64,000 nucleotides of DNA from Aquirufa ecclesiirivi (GCF_011250515.1 NZ_JAANOP010000001.1:558001-622000); one strand, 5' to 3'. Shown: positions 16,608 to 28,000, counted from the stretch's first letter. Notes: generated from the letters alone by a model not told the origin. Made by a program: numbers and translations.

Positions 16608-18626
16608 CTACATTGAAATAAGAAATTGCCCCCAAATGCTTCTCCCTACGCCATTAATGCCTGAACCATGCATGCGGTAATCTACATCACCTAGGTTTTG
16701 AAGTTGAAGGCTTAGCTGCCAATGTTTGCGTGCATAAGTCGTTTGTAAATTTACAACGCCCCAGCCAGCTGTTCCCAAAGGATTCATCCGATTATCGGAT
16801 TTATCTCCTGCACTCAAGCGTTCTTGACTAAAAGCAAAAACATGCTCAATTTGTGAAGTAAATCGTCCTGTTTGAATCAGGTATTGAATAGAACCATGTA
16901 ATGGGGGAATACGACGCATGGGTTCATTCTGAGTCAGATTTTGACCAAAAACATAGGATAATTGCCCTTGCAAAGCACTTCTTGTATTGATTTTATACAT
17001 TCCTGACCATTCTCCTCCAGCCAAATAACTTTCTTCTACATTCCTTTTTTCATAGACAGGATAACCTTGAATGACCGTAGTCGTTTTAACACGGGTGATC
17101 AAATTACTCAGGCTAGTTCTAAATACGGAAACTTGTTGACGGAATCGATAGTTTTCAAATTTATAACCCAATTCCAGGTTCAAAGAATATTCTGGCTTTA
17201 ATTGATACGCTGGTTTTTCATACCTAAAATCAACGATCCCTAAGCTACCTAAATCATCCAAATTGGGAGATCGAAAGCCAGAACTGCTAGAAAGATAGAC
17301 CGATGAGTTGGTACCTATCAATCGGCTTATCCCAGCAGTATATACCAAGGCTTGGTTTTGAACGATACTTAAACCTAATGTGGTATCTGGCAAAGTAGCT
17401 TTTACCTGATGCCAACGTAAGCCTAATTCAACCTGAAATTGGTTTAATCGGATATGGTGTAGCGTAAAAACAGAACTTTGTTCATACTTGGATTGGTCAG
17501 GATAGAGTCCTCTCATCGGAATCGTCTTTTGAGAGGATTGGTTTATATCCAAACGTGAACTGCCTACTCCATCGTGATACATTTCAAAGCCAGAATTTGA
17601 GGACCAATGCTTTGTCCATTGACTTTCAACATCGATACTGAGACTTCGAGTATCGACTTGATCAGATTCTACTCGTAACATGGGACTTGCATTTTTCTGG
17701 GCTCTTCTTTTTTCAAGACTAGATTGATAGGCCACTATTCCCGTTATTTTTTGCGCCCATGCATGTTTTGTAATGGCCGTCCCTTTCCAATAAACTCGTT
17801 CATATTTTTGTTTCTCCATCTCATTGATGGCAAAGTTTTCTAATACGATTTTATGGTAAACGGGGACATTGTTTTGAACCATGTGCTGGTAACCGATCTC
17901 CCATTCAAACGACTTAGTAGCTTGATGCCTAAATTTAAACATGGATGAGCCCTCTTGATAGCCACTTGGTATTTGAGCTCCTAATTGGTTGCCTCGAATT
18001 AAATCGCCGAACTTTTTGCTCGATCCTGACACCAATAAACTCCAGTTTTTTTGGCCATACATGATTTTCCCTTGGTAGCTATTTTCCATGTCGCTACTCG
18101 CCCATCTTTTTTGAAGCCCTACCTGTAATAAAGGCTTAGTACTAAACTGAGGTTTTTGACTATACAAATGCACCACGCCCGTTAAAGCGTCAGATCCATA
18201 TTGTACAGCCCCTGAGCCCATGACACTTTCTACACGCTCTAAAATAAAAGGGTCAATGGTATTTAAATATTGATTTGGCCCATATCTAAAGGTAGAATTA
18301 TTGAATCGGATTCCATCCAGCATCAATAGGGTTTGGTTACCTGTTAGTCCTCTTACAAACAAGGATCCACCACCCTGATTGGTTTTTTGAAGAAAGATTC
18401 CTGGCATATTCATCAATAGCTCAGGACTCGTTCTTGCGCTTTTTTGACGGATACTAGAATCTGTCCAAACTTGAGTAGAATAAGGACTTTGTAGCATAGT
18501 TTGAGCTTTTCTGCTAGCACTAACTACGATATTTTGTAACGTGTCGCTAGCCGTTTTTTGGGCGAATAGCGACACGTTTTGACAGATTAAAACAAATGCA
18601 ATGTATAATAAAACCTTAATCCTCAT
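16608..18626 (-). CDS. TonB-dependent outer-membrane receptor
   Basis: 672 residues with a signal peptide, then a plug domain (NIVVSASRKAQTMLQSPY, MPGIFLQKTNQGGGSLFVRG, LMLDGIRFNN, VESVMGSGAVQYGSDALTGVVHLYS) and a 22-strand-type barrel. It is short for the phylum and lacks the N-terminal carboxypeptidase-like domain of SusC proteins, so it resembles BtuB/CirA-type receptors for small ligands. The gene overlaps the end of the upstream phosphoesterase gene by 11 bp, which argues for shared function such as uptake of a phosphate-ester product or a metal. There is no SusD partner. Confidence 0.9.
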   Translation of the reverse strand: MRIKVLLYIAFVLICQNVSLFAQKTASDTLQNIVVSASRKAQTMLQSPYSTQVWTDSSIRQKSARTSPELLMNMPGIFLQKTNQGGGSLFVRGLTGNQTLLMLDGIRFNNSTFRYGPNQYLNTIDPFILERVESVMGSGAVQYGSDALTGVVHLYSQKPQFSTKPLLQVGLQKRWASSDMENSYQGKIMYGQKNWSLLVSGSSKKFGDLIRGNQLGAQIPSGYQEGSSMFKFRHQATKSFEWEIGYQHMVQNNVPVYHKIVLENFAINEMEKQKYERVYWKGTAITKHAWAQKITGIVAYQSSLEKRRAQKNASPMLRVESDQVDTRSLSIDVESQWTKHWSSNSGFEMYHDGVGSSRLDINQSSQKTIPMRGLYPDQSKYEQSSVFTLHHIRLNQFQVELGLRWHQVKATLPDTTLGLSIVQNQALVYTAGISRLIGTNSSVYLSSSSGFRSPNLDDLGSLGIVDFRYEKPAYQLKPEYSLNLELGYKFENYRFRQQVSVFRTSLSNLITRVKTTTVIQGYPVYEKRNVEESYLAGGEWSGMYKINTRSALQGQLSYVFGQNLTQNEPMRRIPPLHGSIQYLIQTGRFTSQIEHVFAFSQERLSAGDKSDNRMNPLGTAGWGVVNLQTTYARKHWQLSLQLQNLGDVDYRMHGSGINGVGRSIWGQFLISM

Positions 18627-21078
18627 CTTCCTCTTCTTCTTTCGTATTTAGAATAGCGGCTCTGCGAGGTGCAGGCATCTCAGAATGCTCTCCTCTTACC
18701 GACTTCCATATAATCTGGTTCAATACTAGATCAGGGATGGCATCTTCTTTCGAGAAATCAAGTTTTTCACTGAGACGAGCACTGGCATTATCGGCTACAT
18801 TCTTTTCAAAAATATTCACTTGTGGAGCAATGTGTTGGAAAGGTCTTACATCGGCTTTGGAAGTAAAGCATTTGTACATAGGAGTGGCCGCAGCGTCATA
18901 TTGACTCATCGGTGGGATTCCTAAAATCAATTCCATGGTTCTAAGCATCGAGGAAGTTGAATATGGCGTATGGTCGACATAACCACGTTTCACAAAACCA
19001 CCTGCCACATAAGCAGTAGTACGGTGCGCATCTACGTGGTCAGAACCATTTTGAGCATCATCTTCCACAATAAAAATGGCTGTTTCCTTCCAAATTTTTG
19101 ATTTGGAAAGGTGTTCAACAAACAAACCGATGGCATAATCATTTTCCGCAACAAAGGCTGTAGGGGTATATGATCCTAATTTTTGACCCTCGGTATGATC
19201 GTTTGGAAAGCGTAAAGAATTGAATTGAGGAACTTGGTTTTTCGCTAGTAAAGCATCAAAATCTTTTTTCCAGCGATTGAAACGTAAGGTATCCATGATT
19301 TTTTGATCAAAGGATGGGAAATCTGTGCAGAAGTGACCTTCTATGGAAGGGATATTGGGTTTGAAATCATCTGCAAACTCCCCATATGTACGGTAAGAGA
19401 CTCCTGCTCTTTTACAAAAATCCCAAATGAAACCATTTTTTGGATTAGCTATTGTCCGATTCCCTTCTCCATCATATTTACCCCCTCTTCCGCCATATCC
19501 AGTAGGCCAAGTCTTCTCCAAATAATCAGTAGCATGGGCAGAAGTAGACCAATTATGGCCATCAGAACTCACTTCGCCATCTACATAAAAATTATCTAAC
19601 AACACAAAGTCCTTCACTAGCTTATGCTGATTTGGCGTCACTTTTTCGCCAAATAAAAGCAATGATACATCGCCATTTCCTCCCTTCACATCCGCTAATA
19701 CTTGGTCATAGGTACGGTTCTCTTTCAGTATATAAAAGACATACTTGATGGGTGATTTTCCTCCCACTTTGGTCGGGATTGGATTTCCTTTTTCTCCTTT
19801 GGCTTGAAGTTCAATCTGCTTATTATAGGGAGTATTGGTATAAACCGCTTTGGATAAAATAGCTAATTCAGCACTTGATGGCTCTTGAAATAAAGACATG
19901 TTTCCTTTCATTAAACCACCAATGTATTCTACTTTGGCTTTTTTCTCGTTATCTGCTTGCTGATAAGTTACTTTTTGGATTTTAGCGAGTGGATTTGGCC
20001 CTTTAGGATTGGCAAATGAAGAAAATCCTTTCCCATTGGCCACATAGACTGTTTTACCAATCACTTTCACGGCCGTTGGGTACCAACCTACTGGAATAAA
20101 GCCCAGCGACTTCGATTTTCCTGGGTTTTCTACTTCAAAAACCGCTAAACAGTTATTGTCAGCATTGGATATATACAATCGCTCCTCATCTTCTGAAAGT
20201 GCCAATCCGTTTGTGGAGGAACCTTCTAAGGCATTAGGAAAAAGTGCCGCATTCAATACTTCGATTACCTGGTTTGAGCGAGTGTTGATAATGGAGACAG
20301 AATTATCATTCGCATTGGCAACAAATAAGGTGTTACCATCTTTAGTTAATAGGATTTCATTCGGATGATCTCCAACAGCTATGCCTTTGTCAAAGCTCTT
20401 TGTTTGGCAATTGAAGGGTAAAATTTGTGCACCACCCCAAATCGAAATGTATAATTTATCACGTTTTGGACTTAGTAAGCAAGTAAATCCTTCGGCAGGT
20501 AAGGGGAAAGTATCTGTCACTTTATTCTGGCGAACATCCACTAAATAAAGCTTGTTATTATCTTTAGATACCACATATAAAATACCACGTTCATCGTCCA
20601 AAGCCATTCCAGTAGGTGAGATGATGTCCTTGGCCTTTTCAGTTAGAGAAATAGACCCTTTGGCGATGAGTTGTTTATTGTTTATCTCAAACTTCAGAAC
20701 CTTATTGTCATTACCCCCAGAAGCATAAACTGTTTTATTATCCGATCCTATGGCTAATCCATACCAAGATTTTGCCACTTCTATGCTATGAACAACCTCA
20801 TTGGATTGAAGATCAATTAATTGTAAACTTTGAATGCTTTGTCCATTGTTCGTGGCTACCATCCATTGTTTGTTCGCGGAAACAGCCAAGTTTAAAGGTA
20901 AATCACCTAATGCTACTGATTTTCCGTGAGGAGATAATTTCCAACCATTGGGAAGTCGGACTCTCTTTTTCTGTAAATCTTGTTGTAATTTGCTCGTGCT
21001 TTGAGCGAATGAGTCGAGACTCGATAAGAATACGCAAGCTAAGCCTAAGCACAGGCTTTTGGAGAAATGGATTTTCAT
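18616..21078 (-). CDS. YncE-like beta-propeller fused to alkaline-phosphatase-superfamily phosphoesterase
   Basis: 820 residues with a signal peptide. The first half has repeated propeller blades (for example VVHSIEVAKSWYGLAIGSDNKTVYASGG and LFVANANDNSVSIINTRSNQVIEVL). The second half is a phosphoesterase domain of the acid phosphatase/phospholipase C kind: KYVFYILKENRTYDQVLAD, DNFYVDGEVSSDGHNWS, and AIFIVEDDAQNGSDHVDAHRT carry the expected Asp/His metal ligands. Family members cleave phosphate esters outside the cytoplasm; the substrate is unknown. It is the first gene of a two-gene operon with the TonB receptor. The C-terminus is strongly acidic (EEEEDED). Confidence 0.85.
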   Translation of the reverse strand: MKIHFSKSLCLGLACVFLSSLDSFAQSTSKLQQDLQKKRVRLPNGWKLSPHGKSVALGDLPLNLAVSANKQWMVATNNGQSIQSLQLIDLQSNEVVHSIEVAKSWYGLAIGSDNKTVYASGGNDNKVLKFEINNKQLIAKGSISLTEKAKDIISPTGMALDDERGILYVVSKDNNKLYLVDVRQNKVTDTFPLPAEGFTCLLSPKRDKLYISIWGGAQILPFNCQTKSFDKGIAVGDHPNEILLTKDGNTLFVANANDNSVSIINTRSNQVIEVLNAALFPNALEGSSTNGLALSEDEERLYISNADNNCLAVFEVENPGKSKSLGFIPVGWYPTAVKVIGKTVYVANGKGFSSFANPKGPNPLAKIQKVTYQQADNEKKAKVEYIGGLMKGNMSLFQEPSSAELAILSKAVYTNTPYNKQIELQAKGEKGNPIPTKVGGKSPIKYVFYILKENRTYDQVLADVKGGNGDVSLLLFGEKVTPNQHKLVKDFVLLDNFYVDGEVSSDGHNWSTSAHATDYLEKTWPTGYGGRGGKYDGEGNRTIANPKNGFIWDFCKRAGVSYRTYGEFADDFKPNIPSIEGHFCTDFPSFDQKIMDTLRFNRWKKDFDALLAKNQVPQFNSLRFPNDHTEGQKLGSYTPTAFVAENDYAIGLFVEHLSKSKIWKETAIFIVEDDAQNGSDHVDAHRTTAYVAGGFVKRGYVDHTPYSTSSMLRTMELILGIPPMSQYDAAATPMYKCFTSKADVRPFQHIAPQVNIFEKNVADNASARLSEKLDFSKEDAIPDLVLNQIIWKSVRGEHSEMPAPRRAAILNTKEEEEDED

Positions 21079-21208
21079 AGTGAAAGGTTTTGATAGCTCA
21101 ATTTACAAGCATTTTTATATAAATGAACCGAGTATTCATTTTTTAATAATTTGGTAAATTAGGATTGAGCAATGAAAAGTAGATTTGGAGAAATTAAATG
21201 TTGATAAA

Positions 21209-21619
21209 ATGGTAATTAGCTATAAAGAAAATCCTTCTTTATCCGTGGAGGATTTTATGGAAATTTTAGAGAAATCTACTTTGGGCCAAAGGAGACCTAT
21301 GCAAGATGTGGCCGCGATGCAACTCATGTTAGACAACGCTAATGTATATGTGGGCGCTTATGATGGCGAGAAATTAGTAGGTTTAGCCAGAGGTATGACC
21401 GATTTTGTCTTTACTACTTACTTAGCCGATTTAGCGGTAGATGAGGCATACCAACATCACGGAATTGGGAAGCAATTGTTGAAAAAAGTTAAAAACATGC
21501 ATCCTCGAGCCAAATTAATTCTTTTAGCAGCTCCAGCAGCCCAAGAATATTATCCTAAAATTGGGATGCAAAAACATGATTATTGCTTTTTCATTAATGA
21601 CGTCCAAGAAATCCAATAA
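21209..21619 (+). CDS. GNAT family N-acetyltransferase
   Basis: About 136 residues. The acetyl-CoA motif is LADLAVDEAYQHHGIGKQLLKKV, matching the Q/RxxGxG/A pattern, with VGAYDGEKLVGLARG before it and YYPKIGMQKHDYCF at the end, as in small cytosolic GNAT enzymes. I choose ATG 21209, which puts MVISYKE at the start; a TTG at 21185 would add eight residues. The gene is alone, divergent from the phosphoesterase and ending 3 bp before a convergent gene. The acceptor substrate cannot be told. Confidence 0.85.
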   Translation: MVISYKENPSLSVEDFMEILEKSTLGQRRPMQDVAAMQLMLDNANVYVGAYDGEKLVGLARGMTDFVFTTYLADLAVDEAYQHHGIGKQLLKKVKNMHPRAKLILLAAPAAQEYYPKIGMQKHDYCFFINDVQEIQ

Positions 21620-21622
21620 ACA

Positions 21623-23362
21623 TTATTTAACTACCGCTAAACGCTTGGTGATGGCAGAACCGTCTAGTCCTGTTGTACTTAGGAAGTAATTGGCGGCAGG
21701 TAATTTGGACAAGTCGACATCTTTAAAAAATACGGCAAGGTAGGTGTCCTCAAAGACCACATTTCCTTTCATGTCATAAATTTTTAATGTGCCTGTCGAC
21801 ATATTTTGCCAACGAATGGTGATTTTATCCACTGCCGGGTTGGGGCCAATACTGAATTCAAAGTTTTGGTCTAAGCGTACAATGGGGATAGACGAAAAGG
21901 CAAATGCCCGCATTCCAGCTTTATTTCTAATAAATGGCCCAGGGAAAGGCGTTTTATTGAAGGCTAAAAACTCCCTAAAGTAGTCGGGTAAATAACTAAT
22001 GATTTCGCTCGGATACTCTTGATTCAAATTAAGTATAACTTTATTTCCTTCTACCTCGATATTATCGATGAATTTTGAAGCACTCACCGCATTAATCCCA
22101 TCGTAAAAGAAATTATCCTTCATGTTACGTTTCTGAGTTTTTCCTGTGGGGTCAAGAAAGGTGGTATCGGTAGGAGCGACCATGATTTGGCCTTGCTCAA
22201 ACTCTAAGTACAACTTTCTAGTTTCTGTTTTCGATTTGAAATAAGCTTTAACCACGTTGGGACTGTAAACCTGTTTATCCCAAGGACGTTTATAAATTTC
22301 CGACGAAATGATTCGGAATAATTCAAATCCATTTTGACGATAGCCATCATTGCCATAATGAAGACCATCAAACTGTTTAGTGCCTACCGTAGCAAAAGAC
22401 TTGACATAAAGGTCGTTCGTGTATTGAGCACGTTGATTTTCACGGACTAAAGCCGCCGGAGAATATTGAAACTCGTAGACGTTGGTTTGTGGGCAAAAAA
22501 CATATTTGGCACTTGGAAAGTACTTCTTGTATTTGGTTTTTAATTGATCAAATTTCCACCACCAATCAAATGGACTTCCCACAGGTAAGGTGGATTCCGC
22601 TTCACCTTGGCGGTATATTATGGCTTGAACCTTATCTAAAACGCCAGCTTTCATGGCCTTATATAGCATAATATTGCCACCATTCGGTGCTTTTAAATCT
22701 CCATCCAATTGTAAATGGAAGTCAATATCCGAACCACCCGCTGCAGAATTAATAAAGCAAAAGGGGATTTTTTCTGATTCGATTAAGTATTTGGCTATTT
22801 CTGAAACCCAGGGTCCCACACGAGCTCTATCTGTGGCCAAAGACCAAAGTGTATCTGCTAAATTATAAGGACCATAATTATCAGAACCTTGAACAGCCCC
22901 AAAGGATCGGAGGTACTCTCCTTGAAACACTTTGTCATCAATAGGCCCAATCCATGCATTTGATTGACCACTAACTAAAAAGGCATCACCTGCTACAATG
23001 TTTTTCCTTTTGACTACAAGACTAGAATCAAGCCCAATAAACTGGTAAATTTCTAGGTCATATTCGGCAAGCTCTGAATTTATACTCAAGTTGCTTTTAA
23101 ATGTACTAGAAGCGCTTATGGCATTTTTGGCATATTTAAATAGGTTTCCATTACGTAATACCTTAACTGAAACGGCGCTAATGGATTTATTCGTAATATC
23201 AGCAGCAATGACGATATCCGCTTTGTTTTTATCATCTCTGGGATAAAAGTGATAATTCTGGGGTAATTTATTGAATACAAAATCACCAATTTTCTGTGCA
23301 CTCAATTCTGTTTGGAAACATAAACTAATTAGGCAACATAAAATTAAAATTCGATGAATCAT
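21623..23362 (-). CDS. T9SS-exported sialate O-acetylesterase-like SGNH protein
   Basis: 579 residues: a signal peptide, an Ig-like N-terminal region, then FLVSGQSNAWIG (the GQSN nucleophile motif of the SASA/DUF303 esterases), an internal INSAAGGSDIDFH and DGLHYGNDGY as the Asp/His block. The last 75 or so residues form a type IX secretion sorting domain: FSIGPNPAVDKITI, LKIYDMKGNVVF, LPAANYFLSTTG and a basic tail. The protein should therefore cross the outer membrane and be released or attached to the surface. Likely role: removing acetyl esters from glycans. Specificity is unknown. Confidence 0.85.
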   Translation of the reverse strand: MIHRILILCCLISLCFQTELSAQKIGDFVFNKLPQNYHFYPRDDKNKADIVIAADITNKSISAVSVKVLRNGNLFKYAKNAISASSTFKSNLSINSELAEYDLEIYQFIGLDSSLVVKRKNIVAGDAFLVSGQSNAWIGPIDDKVFQGEYLRSFGAVQGSDNYGPYNLADTLWSLATDRARVGPWVSEIAKYLIESEKIPFCFINSAAGGSDIDFHLQLDGDLKAPNGGNIMLYKAMKAGVLDKVQAIIYRQGEAESTLPVGSPFDWWWKFDQLKTKYKKYFPSAKYVFCPQTNVYEFQYSPAALVRENQRAQYTNDLYVKSFATVGTKQFDGLHYGNDGYRQNGFELFRIISSEIYKRPWDKQVYSPNVVKAYFKSKTETRKLYLEFEQGQIMVAPTDTTFLDPTGKTQKRNMKDNFFYDGINAVSASKFIDNIEVEGNKVILNLNQEYPSEIISYLPDYFREFLAFNKTPFPGPFIRNKAGMRAFAFSSIPIVRLDQNFEFSIGPNPAVDKITIRWQNMSTGTLKIYDMKGNVVFEDTYLAVFFKDVDLSKLPAANYFLSTTGLDGSAITKRLAVVK

Positions 23363-23399
23363 GGAGTTGTATTTTCTTTCCCTAGCTAAAAATTACTGA

Positions 23400-23426
23400 C
23401 AAATATATTTAAGAATCAGTGTACAA
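23400..23426 (-). promoter_or_regulatory. candidate promoter for the T9SS esterase gene
   Basis: On the minus strand TTG (plus 23426-23424), a 16-bp spacer and TATATTTG (plus 23407-23400). The -7 box is a full match, but the spacer is shorter than usual. The ATG is 38 bp downstream. Confidence 0.35.
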
Positions 23427-23508
23427 GGTATCAATATTTTTAAATTAATTCATTCCCTAGCTTTCAATAAACGAATATATTATTAACCTATTTGCTTGGT
23501 AAGGAGGA

Positions 23509-24993
23509 ATGTCAAAACGCAAATCAAGGTGCTGGCGGCTTAATATTATTGTTTTTATATGTATTTTTAACCTTTCTTTGCCCTGTTTGGGTTTTACCTT
23601 GAAAATGACACCAAATTCCTTGTCTTCTAAAACGGATGTAAATTCTGTTGTTCTCCTATTGTTAGGTTTCGTTTTTTGGGCTATGATGGCATACCTGATG
23701 GGAAGTATGGCAATTGCCAATGGACCCAATATTACGGATGATTTTTGTTTTGCTTGGGTAGGTAAAGAATATGGAATCTTGGGAGGAGCATATCAATATT
23801 ACTTGGGTTGGAGTGGTCGCTATTTTGGTAATGTCATATTGCACCTAAATCCCCTAATCTTTAGTCCTGATTTTGGGTATTTTACTTGGGCCACTTTCAT
23901 GATCATGGGTTTAAGTTTAGCCAATACGCTGTATCTAGCTAAAAATATTTTTCAAAAACCCTGGTGGACCCCTACCGTCTTATGGAGTGCTCTCGTTTTT
24001 CAAGCGATTGGTTGGTATACCCTACCTGGATTATACGAATGGTATTTTTGGTTTTCAGGTCTTTTCTATCCTTTATCTTTTCAACTAGTCATCTTATTTT
24101 TTAACCTCTATTATTTCGAAAAAGCAAGATGGATACGCTTTTTCGTTTTGCCTCTGGTTTTATTTCTACTCATTGGAAGTAGTGAAATTACCATGATATT
24201 CTTTTCAGCCGTTTTTGGTTGTTTACAACTTTATCGAGTCATTAAAAATAGAAGAATTGAACCAGAACTTTGGATTTTAGGATTGGTTTGGCTGATTGGT
24301 TTGGCCATGGTCATGTTGGCACCAGGAAACGCGATTCGTGCCACTAAACACATCGCCTTGGTGGATGGTTTATTCGATGCCGCTAAAAATGCTTTACTTC
24401 AGTTTTATTTATTTTTGAAAGAGCCCCTATTCTGGCTTATGAATCTTTGGATTCTTTTATTTGGAACAGGGAGAAAACAAGATTCTCCTATATCTTGGTC
24501 ACTTTTCTTTGGTATTTTTGGTATCCTGACCTTAGGGTACTACTTGAGTTTTTTACCCATTTCCTTAGCTTTAGACGAAACGGGAATCCCGAACCGCACC
24601 TTGAGTCTCTTATTTATGTATTTGTTAATGGGCTCTGCTTTTTTGAGTTTTATTTTACATCAAAAGTTACAAAGGTCTATACCCGCTAAGGCCCAATTCC
24701 CTGTTCAATTGCTCATCATGATATTGATCTTACCCAATATGCATTTTAGTAAAAGTGCTCATTTAATGGCCACAGAAATCAGTTCGGGTACAGCAGTTCA
24801 ATTTGCGAAGGAACAAAAAGCTAGATTTACTTCACTACAAGAAAATAATCTTGACTCGGTGGAAATTCCAGCCATTCAAACAAAATCTGCCTTTCTATTT
24901 AACGAGGAAATATCTACCGATTCCAGTCATTTATGGTGTAAATGCATCGCCAAGTATTATGGCAAGAAACAAGTTCGCCTAAAAAACAATTAA
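23509..24993 (+). CDS. polytopic membrane protein (DUF6056-like)
   Basis: 494 residues with about eleven hydrophobic segments. The first periplasmic loop contains ITDDFCF and, further on, GWSGRYFGN; acidic pairs in this place are typical of GT-C-like membrane proteins, and the layout recalls DUF6056. I do not recognise a precise function. The ATG at 23509 has AAGGAGGA immediately in front, too close to act as a ribosome site; ATG 23605 would remove one extra N-terminal hydrophobic stretch and give a more conventional topology. The gene is single and points toward the amidohydrolase pair 64 bp away. Confidence 0.65.
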   Translation: MSKRKSRCWRLNIIVFICIFNLSLPCLGFTLKMTPNSLSSKTDVNSVVLLLLGFVFWAMMAYLMGSMAIANGPNITDDFCFAWVGKEYGILGGAYQYYLGWSGRYFGNVILHLNPLIFSPDFGYFTWATFMIMGLSLANTLYLAKNIFQKPWWTPTVLWSALVFQAIGWYTLPGLYEWYFWFSGLFYPLSFQLVILFFNLYYFEKARWIRFFVLPLVLFLLIGSSEITMIFFSAVFGCLQLYRVIKNRRIEPELWILGLVWLIGLAMVMLAPGNAIRATKHIALVDGLFDAAKNALLQFYLFLKEPLFWLMNLWILLFGTGRKQDSPISWSLFFGIFGILTLGYYLSFLPISLALDETGIPNRTLSLLFMYLLMGSAFLSFILHQKLQRSIPAKAQFPVQLLIMILILPNMHFSKSAHLMATEISSGTAVQFAKEQKARFTSLQENNLDSVEIPAIQTKSAFLFNEEISTDSSHLWCKCIAKYYGKKQVRLKNN

Positions 24994-25057
24994 ATGGCAA
25001 ATCAGGTTAAGAAAAACCAATCAATGATTACCTTTAAAACTCATTAACAAACTTACT

Positions 25058-28000
25058 ATGAAACACCTTTTTACCTTGGGGGCAGCGGCCTTCTTATGGG
25101 TTATCAGTATTCCTTTGGTGGCCCAAATAACTTACCCAGTAAATGATGTCGCAAATCCACGTCAAGGATATTATGCTTTTACGCATGCGACCATTGTGAA
25201 AGATTCAAAAACGACTCTTTCGGATGCAACATTGATTATCCGTCAAGGAAAGATTGAACAAATAGGAAGCAATATTCCCATTCCCAAAGAAGCTGTCATA
25301 TTGGATTGCCAAGGCAAGTATATTTATCCTTCTTTCATTGATATGTATAGCGACTATGGAACTCCGGCCATCGGAGGTGGGACTTCTAACTTCCGTAGTC
25401 CAGCTCAAATGCTGTCCAATACCAAAGGCCCTTATTCTTGGAATCAAGCCTTGAAGTCGGAGTTGGCTCACGTGAAAATATTCCAAGTAAATGAAGCTAA
25501 AGCCAAGGAATTAAGACAATCAGGATTTGGCCTTGTTTTGACCCACCAAATGGATGGAATTTCCAGAGGAGCAGGGACCATTGTAAGTTTGTCTAATCAG
25601 AAGGAGAATTTAGTCATTTTAAAAGAGAAAGCATCTGCTCATTATTCTTTTAGCAAAGGATCATCTACCCAAGATTATCCAAGCTCTCTAATGGGCAGCG
25701 TAGCCTTATTAAGACAGAATTTTTTAGATGCCCAATGGTATAAATCGAAGCCAGGTAAGGAAGGGCTAAACCTGAGTTTATCTTCATATAATGAGCATTT
25801 ATCTTTACCTCAGATTTTTGAAGTGAGCGATAAATGGTCGGCATTACGTGCAGATAAAATTGGTGATGAATTTGGTGTTCAATACATCATCAAAGCTGCT
25901 GGGGATGAATACCAGCGTATGGAAGATATTAAAGCCACGAAAGCGAGCTTCATATTGCCCTTAGCTTTTCCACAAGCCATGGATTTGGAGGATCCTACTG
26001 ATGCTCGTTTTGTCAATGTAGCTGAATTAAAACATTGGGAATTAGCTCCAACGAATCCAGCGGCATTTGAAAAGGCAGGTATCCCATTTGCCTTAACAGC
26101 TCATGGATTGAGAGAAACTTCTTCTTTTTTGACAAACTTGAAAAAGGCCATTCAGATGGGCCTTTCCGAGCAAAAAGCAATGGATGCTTTAACCACGAGT
26201 CCAGCGCAGCTTTTAGGAATTGCAGATCAAGTAGGAACTTTGGATGTAGGGAAATTGGCTAATTTCCTGATTACAACTGGACTTGTTTTTCAAGATAAAA
26301 CTCAAATTGTAGAAAACTGGGTACAAGGAAATGGTTATGGTGTACAAGTAGATGCTTGGTCCAACTTAACAGGAAAATATGCCTTCCAATTAGGTGCTGA
26401 GAAATATACTTTACTAGTAAAGACCGACTTAAAAGCTACTTTACAAGGTGCTGATACGATACAGGTTGATTTGATCCAAAAAGATCAATTGGTCAATTTG
26501 GTATTTACTAAAAAAGGAGATTCAGGAAAACGTATTCGTTTGACGGGTACTCAACAAGGAGCCAATTGGTTAGGAACAGGACAATTAGCCTCTGGAGACT
26601 GGGTTAGTTGGAAAGCAACTCGTGAAGGTGCTTTGGAAGAAAGTAAATCTGATAAAAAAGAAAAGAAATCAGAAGAGGAGGCCCTAGGGTCTTTAGTATA
26701 TCCATTCAATGGTTTTGGTCAAAAAAGTATACCAAAACAAGAGACTATTTTGATTAAAAATGCGACGGTTTGGACCAATGAAAAACAAGGTGTTTTGAAA
26801 GAAACAGACGTTTTGGTGAAGAATGGGAAAATCGTTTCGGTGGGTAAAAACCTTAAAGATGCTTCTGCGAAAGTGATTGATGGAAGCAACAAGCACGTTA
26901 CAGCAGGAATTATTGATGAGCATTCACACGTGGCAGCTACCGGTGGAATTAACGAGTGCTCCCAGTCCGTTACGGCTGAGGTGCGAGTGGCGGATGTAAT
27001 TGATCCAGAAGATGTGGACATTTACAGACAATTAAGCGGAGGCGTAACAAGCAGTCATATTTTGCATGGAAGCTGTAATACGATAGGCGGTCAGACTCAA
27101 TTAATCAAGTTCCGTTGGGGGCAAAATGCCGAACAAATGAAATTTGCTAATTGGGATCCCTTCATCAAATTTGCTTTAGGAGAAAATGTGAAGCGGTCTT
27201 ATAATACAGCTAATAATCGTTTTCCCGATACGCGTATGGGCGTGGAGCAAGTCCTAATGGATGCCTTTACACGCGCCAGAGAATATGAAAAATTAGGACC
27301 CGGCAAACGCATTGATTTAGAATTAGAAACTTTATTGGAAATTCTCAATAAGAAGCGATTTATAACTTGCCACTCCTATGTTCAGAGTGAAATTAATTCC
27401 ATGATGAAGGTGGCAGAAAGTTTCAATTTTACTGTAAATACATTTACGCACATTTTAGAAGGTTATAAAGTGGCCGACAAAATGAAACAGCATGGAGCCA
27501 ATGCCTCGACCTTCAGTGATTGGTGGAATTATAAAATGGAGGTTTTGGATGCCATTCCTCAAAACGCCTATATCATGCAAAAAAATGGAATTAATGTAGC
27601 CATAAATTCAGATGATGCGGAAATGGCTCGTCGATTGAATCAAGAAGCTGCTAAATCAGTGAAATATGCAGGAATGAGCGAGGAAGATGCCTTGAAAATG
27701 GTCACCTTGAATCCAGCCAACATGTTGCACGTAGCGGATCGTGTGGGAAGTATCAAAGCAGGCAAAGATGCCGACTTAGTACTTTGGTCTGCGCATCCAT
27801 TAAGTATTTATGCCAAATCCGAAAAGACCATTGTAGATGGCATGATTGTATTTGATCGTGATTTAGATGCGACCTTACAAGCTAATTTAAAAGCGGAGAA
27901 ACAACGATTGGTTCAGAAAATGGCCAATGCTAAAAAGGGAGGAGCTAGCACAAGGCCAGCTGCACCTACTTTTAAAGAAATGAATAATTGCGAAGAAGAT

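Noticed and set aside
16499-16621. Short plus-strand frame MAFNFYKMKAFG at the edge of the repeat region
   Set aside because: About 40 codons, no family, no promoter, and it runs into the end of the TonB gene on the other strand.
12155-21078. Polysaccharide utilisation locus around the GH95 gene
   Set aside because: No SusC/SusD pair or hybrid two-component or anti-sigma regulator; the TonB receptor belongs with the phosphoesterase gene.
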